Part shown: one piece after another, positions 28,788 to 36,157 of the stretch | Layout: every line of letters begins with the position of its first letter | How positions within the stretch are numbered: position 1 is the stretch's first letter | Assembly: GCA_024224595.1 (NCBI GenBank) | Contig: JAAENI010000303.1 | Coordinates: 1-36,157 of the forward strand | Direction of reading: 5' to 3' | DNA: 36,157 nucleotides | Origin: Hyphomicrobiales bacterium | GTDB lineage: Bacteria; Pseudomonadota; Alphaproteobacteria; Rhizobiales; Rhizobiaceae | Translations under genes and position numbers: made by a program | Notes under the pieces: model-generated | Seen by the model: the letters and a program-made list of their open reading frames with translations, nothing else | Database searches by the model: none | Told to the model about the DNA's origin: nothing

Positions 28788-29720
28788 ATGATGACTAAAG
28801 CTGTACCTGGCAAAAAAATATTTCGATGGCATATTGCAGTTTTTCTTCTTCCGGCAGTCGTGGTTTATTCACTCATCATGGTTTTGCCACTGTTTGGCAC
28901 GTTGCAACTATCTCTATATAGCGAGGTAGATTCTAAACAGATTTTTGTCGGTCTGGGAAACTTCATGACATTGTTTGGAGACCCGCTTTGGTCTGGGCAA
29001 TTCTGGAATGCACTGATCAATAATATCTGGCTCTTTATCGTCCATATGTGCGTGCAGAATCCAATAGGCATTCTACTGGCCGCTTTACTCAGCAGTCCGG
29101 TGTTAAGATTTCGGGGATTTTATCGCGGCGCCATATTCGTACCGACCCTGCTGTCGTTTGTGATTGTTGGTTTCGTCTGGAAACTCATCCTGTCGCCTCT
29201 TTGGGGTGTTGCTCCCTCCCTGATGGATATGGTCGGTTTGAAAAGCCTTTTTCTTCCCTGGCTTGGCAAAGAGGCTTATGCCCTGACTGCTTTATCACTG
29301 GTATCTGTGTGGCAGTTTATTGGCATTCCGATGATGCTGATATATGCGGCATTGCTTTCCATTCCAGATGAAATTCTGGAAGCAGGAGAATGTGACGGAC
29401 TTACCGGGCTATCTGCATTCTGGAAAATCAAATTACCGCTGATCTTGCCATCAATTGGCATTATCTCAATTCTGACATTCGTTGGCAATTTTAACGCATT
29501 TGATTTGATCTATGTAACCCAGGGCGCGTTGGCAGGGCCAAATTTCGCTACTGATATCCTCGGCACCTTCATGTTTCGTACGTTCTTCGGGTTTCAACTG
29601 CAGTTGGGCGATACCCACATGGGGGCTACTGTTGCATCTGTAATGTTTCTCATCATCCTGGTCGGGGTTTGTATCTATTTATTCGGCATTCAAACGCGGT
29701 TACGCCGCTATCAGTTTTAA
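28788..29720 (+). CDS. Sugar ABC transporter permease
   Basis: Hydrophobic 310-aa ORF with EAGECDGLTGLSAFWKIKLPLILPSI (EAA loop). Confidence 0.92.
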   Translation: MMTKAVPGKKIFRWHIAVFLLPAVVVYSLIMVLPLFGTLQLSLYSEVDSKQIFVGLGNFMTLFGDPLWSGQFWNALINNIWLFIVHMCVQNPIGILLAALLSSPVLRFRGFYRGAIFVPTLLSFVIVGFVWKLILSPLWGVAPSLMDMVGLKSLFLPWLGKEAYALTALSLVSVWQFIGIPMMLIYAALLSIPDEILEAGECDGLTGLSAFWKIKLPLILPSIGIISILTFVGNFNAFDLIYVTQGALAGPNFATDILGTFMFRTFFGFQLQLGDTHMGATVASVMFLIILVGVCIYLFGIQTRLRRYQF

Positions 29721-29731
29721 GGAATTGCCCT

Positions 29732-30571
29732 ATGTCCGTTGCCCGTAGATCAATATCCAGATCATTTGCTACCCATCTGATTTTGGGTCTTTATACAATT
29801 ATTGCACTGTTTCCTGCATTCCTGATTATCATCAATTCATTCAAAACCCGAAAAGCAATATTTCGCTCTCCTCTTTCTCTGCCAGATAGTGAAACTTTTA
29901 GTCTGGTGGGCTACCAGGAAGTTTTTAGGGGTGGAGAGTTCTTTTTCTATTTTCAGAATTCGCTCGTTGTTACCGTCCTTTCCCTGTTTTTTGTATTGTT
30001 GTTTGGCGCGATGGCTGCATTCGCCCTTTCTGAATATCGTTTCAGAGGAAACTTGTTTTTGGGCCTGTTTCTGGCATTGGGCATCATGATCCCAATTCGA
30101 CTGGGTACAGTTGCCATTTTAAAACTGATGGTTGCTACCGGTCTTGTGAATACATTAACTGCATTGATACTGGTTTATGTTGCCCAGGGGATTCCACTGG
30201 CGGTCTTTATTCTTTCAGAATTCATGAAGCAGGTTTCTGATGACCTCAAAAACGCCGGCCGCATTGATGGCCTGGGTGAATTTACCATATTCTTCCAACT
30301 GGTTCTCCCGTTAATCCGACCGGCACTTGCAACCGTTGCGGTATTTACCATGATCCCAATCTGGAATGACCTCTGGTTTCCCTTGCTGTTGGCAAATTCT
30401 GAAGAAACCAAAACCGTAACACTAGGCGCGCAACAATTCATTGGCCAATATGTTACCAACTGGAACGCGGTATTGGCCGCCCTTTCGCTGGCGATTTTGC
30501 CGGTATTGGTTCTTTACCTGATTTTTTCCAAGCAGTTGATCAGAGGTATCACCGCTGGGGCAGTCAAATGA
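29732..30571 (+). CDS. Sugar ABC transporter permease (second)
   Basis: EAA-like loop KNAGRIDGLGEFTIFFQLVLPLIRPALATVAVF; start at MSVARRSI. Confidence 0.92.
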   Translation: MSVARRSISRSFATHLILGLYTIIALFPAFLIIINSFKTRKAIFRSPLSLPDSETFSLVGYQEVFRGGEFFFYFQNSLVVTVLSLFFVLLFGAMAAFALSEYRFRGNLFLGLFLALGIMIPIRLGTVAILKLMVATGLVNTLTALILVYVAQGIPLAVFILSEFMKQVSDDLKNAGRIDGLGEFTIFFQLVLPLIRPALATVAVFTMIPIWNDLWFPLLLANSEETKTVTLGAQQFIGQYVTNWNAVLAALSLAILPVLVLYLIFSKQLIRGITAGAVK

Positions 30572-31647
30572 CCGGATCAAACGATATATTAAGTGTTTTG
30601 GTGGTTGGACTGGGAAATATGGGCCAAAGTCATGCATTGGCCTATCATTCAAACCCCGGATTTGAAATTGTTGGCCTGGTCAATCGATCAAAAGTTAATC
30701 TACCGGTTGAACTTAGATCCTATCCTTACTTTGATGATTTTCTCGGAACTTTGGAACAACTAAAACCCGAACTGGTGTCAATCAACACCTATTCCGACAG
30801 CCATGCAGATTATGCCATCAGCGCTATGGAAAGCGGTTCCCATGTGTTTTTGGAAAAACCGATTGCTACGAACGTGGAAGATGCGGAACGCGTTGTAGAA
30901 GCGGCAAAACGCTATAAACGTAAATTGGTTATTGGCTATATATTGCGGCACCATCCATCATGGATGACGCTGATTGATGAAGCGCGCAAACTAGGCGGGC
31001 CCTATGTGTTCAGACTTAACCTCAACCAGCAATCATATGGAAAAACCTGGAAAACACATAAACAACTAATGGAATCCATGTCCCCTATTGTTGATTGCGG
31101 TGTTCACTATGTGGATGTGATGTGTCAGATAACCGATGCTAAACCTGTCAAAGTGCGCGGAATGGGCGTGAGACTGTCTCAGGAAGTTTCAGCGAACATG
31201 TATAATTATGGGCATTTCCAGGTGCTGTTTGATGATGATTCTGTGGGTTGGTATGAAGCCGGTTGGGGACCGATGATTTCGGAAACTGCATTTTTTGTCA
31301 AAGACATCATTTCACCCAATGGCAGCGTCTCCATTGTTGTCGAAGACGGCGTTAAATCAGATGACATCAATGCTCATACTAAAACGTCCAATATCCGCAT
31401 CCACCATAGTAAAGTCGATGAGCATGGTGAATTTTATAAACAGGACGTGATGATGTCAATGGAAGACGAACCCGATCATCAGGGCCTTTGTGATCGCGAA
31501 CAGCAATTTGTTTTACAGGCAATTCACAACAATATCGATCTCGATCGGCACCTGAGTGATGCGGTGCAATCACTGCGCATTTGCATGGCGGCAGATGAGA
31601 GCATTCGCAGTGGCAAAGAAATCCTAATCAGCAATTTCAGGAGTTAA
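30568..31647 (+). CDS. Gfo/Idh/MocA-family oxidoreductase
   Basis: VVGLGNMGQSHALAYHSNPGFEIVGLVNRS, HVFLEKPIATNVEDAERVVEAA; 4-nt ATGA overlap with upstream gene. Confidence 0.92.
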   Translation: MTGSNDILSVLVVGLGNMGQSHALAYHSNPGFEIVGLVNRSKVNLPVELRSYPYFDDFLGTLEQLKPELVSINTYSDSHADYAISAMESGSHVFLEKPIATNVEDAERVVEAAKRYKRKLVIGYILRHHPSWMTLIDEARKLGGPYVFRLNLNQQSYGKTWKTHKQLMESMSPIVDCGVHYVDVMCQITDAKPVKVRGMGVRLSQEVSANMYNYGHFQVLFDDDSVGWYEAGWGPMISETAFFVKDIISPNGSVSIVVEDGVKSDDINAHTKTSNIRIHHSKVDEHGEFYKQDVMMSMEDEPDHQGLCDREQQFVLQAIHNNIDLDRHLSDAVQSLRICMAADESIRSGKEILISNFRS

Positions 31648-31650
31648 ATC

Positions 31651-32652
31651 GTGGGTGCACTACGACTTAGAGACATTTATAAATCTTTCGGATCCGTTGA
31701 GGTGCTCAAGGGAATTGACCTTGAGGTAGATGATGGTGAATTCATCATATTTGTTGGGCCATCAGGCTGCGGTAAATCCACCCTTTTGCGAATTGTTGCT
31801 GGCCTGGAAGACGCCACATCTGGCCTTGTTGAGATTGACAAAACAGTAGTGAACTACACGCCGCCAAGTAAAAGGGGTATTGCGATGGTCTTTCAATCCT
31901 ATGCCCTTTATCCGCATCTAAGTGTTCGCGACAATATGAGCCTCGGCTTAAAGCAAGGAAAAAAACCACCCGCTGAAATCAGTGAACGGGTGGATCACGC
32001 TTCTAAAATGCTTTCACTGGATGAATTTCTTGATCGCCGACCTGCAGAATTGTCAGGAGGACAGCGCCAGCGGGTTGCCATCGGGCGTTCGATTGTAAGA
32101 AAGCCATCTTTGTTCCTATTTGATGAGCCTCTCTCAAATCTCGATGCTGCTTTGCGGGTAAACACCAGATTGGAAATTGCCGGACTGCATCGTGAACTAA
32201 AATCCACCATGATATATGTTACTCATGATCAGACTGAAGCAATGACACTGGCTGATCGCATTGTTGTTTTAAATGACGGGTATGTAGAACAAATCGGCAG
32301 CCCAATGGACCTCTATAACAATCCGACAAATCTTTTTGTCGCTGGATTTATCGGTTCTCCCCAAATGAATTTTATTGATGCCGATAAACTCGGGATATCA
32401 GATGCAAAAACTATCGGCATCAGACCAGAACATATTTCTGTCAGGCAAAAAAAGGGCGATATTGAAGGTGTTGTTTCCCACGTGGAACATATGGGAGCAG
32501 ATACTAATCTGTATCTCGATTGTGACAAAGCCGGTTTGATTTCTGTTCGGTTATTTGGAGAACATTCATTCGAGATTGACAGCAAACTCAAGGCCAAGTT
32601 TCAACGCGACCGCATTTACAAATTTGATGATGCCGGTAAAACTATTTCCTAA
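31651..32652 (+). CDS. Sugar ABC transporter ATP-binding protein (UgpC/MalK-like)
   Basis: GTG start; GPSGCGKSTLLRIVAGLE, LSGGQRQRVAIGRSIVRKPSLFLFDEPLSNLDA. Confidence 0.94.
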   Translation: MGALRLRDIYKSFGSVEVLKGIDLEVDDGEFIIFVGPSGCGKSTLLRIVAGLEDATSGLVEIDKTVVNYTPPSKRGIAMVFQSYALYPHLSVRDNMSLGLKQGKKPPAEISERVDHASKMLSLDEFLDRRPAELSGGQRQRVAIGRSIVRKPSLFLFDEPLSNLDAALRVNTRLEIAGLHRELKSTMIYVTHDQTEAMTLADRIVVLNDGYVEQIGSPMDLYNNPTNLFVAGFIGSPQMNFIDADKLGISDAKTIGIRPEHISVRQKKGDIEGVVSHVEHMGADTNLYLDCDKAGLISVRLFGEHSFEIDSKLKAKFQRDRIYKFDDAGKTIS

Positions 32653-32669
32653 TATTATTTTCCCGTCCC

Positions 32670-33806
32670 ATGATCAATTCAAGAATTGCCGTATATTTTT
32701 TGTTTTTTGTCAATGGCATGCTGATTGGTAACTGGGCACCACAAATTCCTGAATTTGCCAATCGTCTGAACATTGATGAAAGTCAAATGGGTTTGATGAT
32801 TGCCATATTCGGAATTGGCTCACTTATCAGTATGCCAATCATCGGAATCATGGTGACCAAATTTGGAAACGCACCAGCAAACAAATTTACCAGCCTGGTT
32901 GCCACATCTTGCCTTTTGTGGCTTGCAATTGCTCCAAATATTCTTGTTGCGGCAATTGCGATATTTGTTTTTGGCGCCTTTATTGCTGGAATGGATGTGG
33001 CAATGAATGCGATGGCGGTTGATGTTGAGCGCAAAATCAAAACTCCCATCATGTCATCATGTCATGGGTTTTGGAGTCTGGGAGGATTGGCTGGGGCAGT
33101 CAGTGGCGGATATGCCATACAATTCCTGGGAAGCACCGGTCAAGCTCTGTTTACATTTATTTCTACCTTGATGCTTGTAATGTTGGCCTGGAGGCAAATC
33201 GCTGATAATCAGCTGACAGAAAAAAGGCAACAGACCCCCATTCGTTTTCCCAAAGCACCACTGCCATATCTAATAGGAATAGTTGCGCTTTTTTCAGCAT
33301 TACCCGAAGGTGCAGTTATCGACTGGAGTGCCTTTTATTTACGAGAAGAAATTGGGGCGGATGCCCTTACTTCATCTTATGCATTTGGATCATTCTCAGC
33401 GGCAATGGCATTTGTCCGGTTTCTGGGTGATCCTGTGCGAAAAAAACTGGGAGCGGTGAAAATGGTAAAGATTTGCTCACTGGTGGCGGCGTTTGGTTTG
33501 TTGCTTAGCGGGCTTTCCACGACACCTGAATTAATTATCACCGGATTTGCCATAACAGGCCTTGGACTATCAAATCTTATTCCGATCGCCTTTTCTGCAG
33601 CTGGCAATTTGCCTGGTGTAGCTCCAGGTATCAGCCTTTCGCTGACCACAACAATTGGTTATTCAGGTGTTTTAGTAGCACCGGCAATTTTGGGTTATAT
33701 GGCAGAATTTGCGGGATTTTCAATATTATTTACCAGTTTGTCGATACCTTTGCTTGCTGTTTTTTTTCTGGCACCGATGACCTCACATGCTGATTATCGA
33801 GAATAA
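32670..33806 (+). CDS. MFS transporter
   Basis: 378-aa, about 12 hydrophobic segments; FFVNGMLIGNWAPQIPEFANRLNIDESQMGLMIAIFGIGSL. Confidence 0.87.
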   Translation: MINSRIAVYFLFFVNGMLIGNWAPQIPEFANRLNIDESQMGLMIAIFGIGSLISMPIIGIMVTKFGNAPANKFTSLVATSCLLWLAIAPNILVAAIAIFVFGAFIAGMDVAMNAMAVDVERKIKTPIMSSCHGFWSLGGLAGAVSGGYAIQFLGSTGQALFTFISTLMLVMLAWRQIADNQLTEKRQQTPIRFPKAPLPYLIGIVALFSALPEGAVIDWSAFYLREEIGADALTSSYAFGSFSAAMAFVRFLGDPVRKKLGAVKMVKICSLVAAFGLLLSGLSTTPELIITGFAITGLGLSNLIPIAFSAAGNLPGVAPGISLSLTTTIGYSGVLVAPAILGYMAEFAGFSILFTSLSIPLLAVFFLAPMTSHADYRE

Positions 33807-33981
33807 ATCTCAAAACAACTTCAAAACCCTGACTTTTAAGTTTATCTGCCAAATCCTCAGCATCATTACGCGGATTCCTCAAAGGAGCGGCATTTTCGTA
33901 AGCCGAATTGCCGGCTACCAGCGCAACACGTTTAGATGCATTTGCAACACTGTCCCCGCAAGCCAGAAAACATATCAGCAT
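33800..33981 (-). pseudogene. Truncated caspase-like (peptidase C14) N-terminal fragment
   Basis: ASKRVALVAGNSAYENAAPLRNPRNDAEDLADKLKSQGFEVVL matches the N-terminus of the adjacent full gene, then homology stops near the end of the MFS gene. Confidence 0.7.
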
Positions 33982-34196
33982 TAAAAACGCTAACAGTTTT
34001 CCTTGCCGATAATATTAAAGCGAAATGGTTTAAGTTTTTGGACATTTAGCTGCCGCTTCTCGAGTTAGTCTCAACACACCAATATTCACCACATTCTGGC
34101 AGTTGCGGCAAATTGCTGCCACGCTGTTCCCTATGTAAACCAATTTGCAAGCCTATTGACGTGCTACTTAATCCTTTTTCTCGGAGATAATTAGGC

Positions 34197-35915
34197 CTAT
34201 CCTTTTGCAGCAAGACGAATGGCGTCCATGGTTGCTGGTCCAAAATCTCCATCTACCTTACCACGGTAATAACCGGTACTTTTCATCTTGCGTTGAAATT
34301 CGATGCGAAACTGCAAATTCCAGGTCTTAGCATTCTTCAACATATCATTGAGCGCAAATTTGTATCCTCTATTCAATGATTTAAAAATCCACTCGGCTGA
34401 TTTTTTCTTGTCATCAGGCACACCGTTGCCACTATAATAAAGACTTCCCAGGTCATACATGGCCCCAAGACTATCTTGGTTTGCTGCCTTTTCAAACAAT
34501 CGGGCAGCTTCCTGGTAATCTTTGGTTACGCCCTGCCCATTTTTGTACAGTAATCCAAGATTTCGAGTAGCATTTACATGATCTTTGTTAACGGCAATAC
34601 GGTAAAGGCGGGCAGCTTCTGAGTAGTCTTTGGGAACGCCCCGACCTTTTGTATAAGCAATAGCCAGATTGTAGGTGGCGTTCAGGTGCCCTTTGGATAC
34701 CCCAATTTTGTAAAGACGCGAAGATTCGTAAAAATCCTGTTCTACACCACTGCCATTGGCATAAAATACACCCAGATTATAGATCGCGTATACATAACCT
34801 TTGTCCGCCGACAGGCGATAGAGACGTGCTGCCTCGACGTAATTCTGCTTCAGCTCTTCTTTTCTGGCTTTCTTGAATATCTCGCTACCGCTCTGTTTGC
34901 TGTCAGGGTCTTTACGTACGGTATTTTCCGCCACCGGTGGCTTTTTTAATTGCAACTGTTCTTGCAGCGACCTTATTCTAACCCGCGCAAATTTGGTATA
35001 AATACTGTTTGGAAACTGTTTGGCAAAAATTTCCAAAACTTCAATATTGGAACTGTCTTTAATCTGTTTATAGACGTTTTCTGCTTCATCACGAACAGGA
35101 TTCACCTTTTGCAGTGCCGGCTTGTTTACTGTTGGTGCCACCAACGTAATTTTTTGATCAAGAAAAAAGAAACTCCCGGTGATCGAACTTGTTTCCCATG
35201 GCACCTGTTTACTGGAAGTTGCCTCAAGCACGGATCTGCGTGCGTGTTTGAATACCTGCTCAATTGTCAATCCACGGGTTTTGATGGCCTTTGCAAGCGC
35301 TGCTGAATAGGGGGAATTCTTGCCTCTGCCATCAGATGCAATCGAGCCCGGCGCAGTGGCATAGGCAACATAAGTTCCCTTGGGCGCATCAACTGGCGCC
35401 AAGCCCCGTGTTGCGGAACGAAAAGAACGGGCAAACGGGTTATTTCTGCAAGCGTCCAACACTACAATATTGATCGAGGAACTGGAAGAATCCATTAGTC
35501 TCAGGAAGGAGTTGACATCAATTGCTTCCAGATCAACTTCATCTTCATCAGAAATTTTTGCATTGACCGGAACCAGATAATTTTTGCCACGAACCTGAAT
35601 ACCATGCCCGGCAAAATAAAACAGGCCAGCCTCTGGGCTATTGCGCAAACTGCGTCCAAAATCCAACATGGCTTTTTTTATGGTTCGGTAGTCGGCATCG
35701 AGAATTTTTGTTACCTCAAAATCGGCTTCTGTCAGTGAGGCAGCCATCAGATTGGCATCATTAACAGGATTTTTTAAGGGTGATGTATGTTCATAAGCTG
35801 AATTGCCGATGACTAGTGCTACCCTTTTTGCCGCCAAAGTCGAACTGGTTGCGAAAACCAGTGCAACAAACAAAAATAACATTCTACCTAAGATAGTTTC
35901 GCTCAAAACTCTCAT
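34197..35915 (-). CDS. Secreted caspase-like protease with Sel1 repeats and peptidoglycan-binding-like C-terminus
   Basis: N-terminal hydrophobic signal; KRVALVIGNSAYEH, catalytic-type YFAGHG and VVLDACRNNPF; several Sel1 repeats (AARLYRLSADKGYVYAIYNLGVFYANGSGV...); C-terminal STGYYRGKVDGDFGPATMDAI. Start after GGAGGAATGCT. Confidence 0.9.
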   Translation of the reverse strand: MRVLSETILGRMLFLFVALVFATSSTLAAKRVALVIGNSAYEHTSPLKNPVNDANLMAASLTEADFEVTKILDADYRTIKKAMLDFGRSLRNSPEAGLFYFAGHGIQVRGKNYLVPVNAKISDEDEVDLEAIDVNSFLRLMDSSSSSINIVVLDACRNNPFARSFRSATRGLAPVDAPKGTYVAYATAPGSIASDGRGKNSPYSAALAKAIKTRGLTIEQVFKHARRSVLEATSSKQVPWETSSITGSFFFLDQKITLVAPTVNKPALQKVNPVRDEAENVYKQIKDSSNIEVLEIFAKQFPNSIYTKFARVRIRSLQEQLQLKKPPVAENTVRKDPDSKQSGSEIFKKARKEELKQNYVEAARLYRLSADKGYVYAIYNLGVFYANGSGVEQDFYESSRLYKIGVSKGHLNATYNLAIAYTKGRGVPKDYSEAARLYRIAVNKDHVNATRNLGLLYKNGQGVTKDYQEAARLFEKAANQDSLGAMYDLGSLYYSGNGVPDDKKKSAEWIFKSLNRGYKFALNDMLKNAKTWNLQFRIEFQRKMKSTGYYRGKVDGDFGPATMDAIRLAAKG

Positions 35916-36157
35916 AGCATTCCTCCAGTTCATATCCATTAACGACGTACCAAACAAATTGCCCAATCCGCATCGTTACCATTAATAATGATCTAATAAT
36001 TGGTATGTACTCCTGCGCCTGAATTGACCTGACAATTTCTGCGGTGGTGAGTCAATGCACCGCAGGGCAATTTTATTTGGTTAGTGCATCGTGTCCGCAT
36101 GACCCAAAAATACAAATCAGTTTCCCTGACCCACGAACAGCGCTTGTCTGGAAACGG

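Noticed and set aside
34046-34252. Minus ORF ending LPQLPECGEYWCVETNSRSGS after the caspase gene
   Set aside because: Could be a remnant of a duplicated C-terminus, but I cannot support homology by eye.
36039-36072. Hairpin CTGCGGTG/CACCGCAG followed by GGCAATTTTATTT
   Set aside because: Terminator-like on the plus strand, but no plus-strand gene ends upstream of it in the window; function unclear.
36099-36157. Possible CDS start MTQKYKSVSLTHEQRLSGN at right edge
   Set aside because: Only 19 codons visible; insufficient to call.

Overview
The window reads as an accessory metabolic region of a Gram-negative, probably alphaproteobacterial, chromosome. Four blocks are visible. (1) About 1-17.7 kb, mostly minus strand: a form II CO-dehydrogenase-like (xanthine dehydrogenase family) operon in S-L-M order; a DUF805-like protein; RidA; a pair of acyl-CoA dehydrogenases; divergent xdhC; an AllA-like ureidoglycolate lyase; a hotdog thioesterase; a PaaK-like ligase; a complete Liv-type ABC transporter; and a long-chain acyl-CoA ligase. 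(2) About 18.0-22.2 kb: a ~264-bp nested inverted-repeat element (MITE-like or structured RNA) abutting a flavin reductase gene that carries an apparent intrinsic terminator inside its coding sequence; an aldehyde dehydrogenase; a decayed Crp/Fnr regulator; and a cysteine-synthase-like gene. (3) About 22.3-33.8 kb: a divergent amino-sugar/MurNAc-recycling locus (NagA, SIS deaminase, GntR, BadF-type kinase; MurQ, sugar ABC transporter, Gfo/Idh/MocA oxidoreductase, MFS) with near-identical 25-bp operators facing outward in the divergent promoter and an 8-bp microsatellite inside the transporter operon. (4) About 33.8-36 kb: a secreted caspase-like/Sel1/peptidoglycan-binding-like protein with a truncated paralogous fragment beside it. 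The most unusual item is the nested palindromic element at 18015-18278. No CRISPR array, tRNA, rRNA, transposase or phage gene was recognised. All calls come from reading the sequence; no searches were run.
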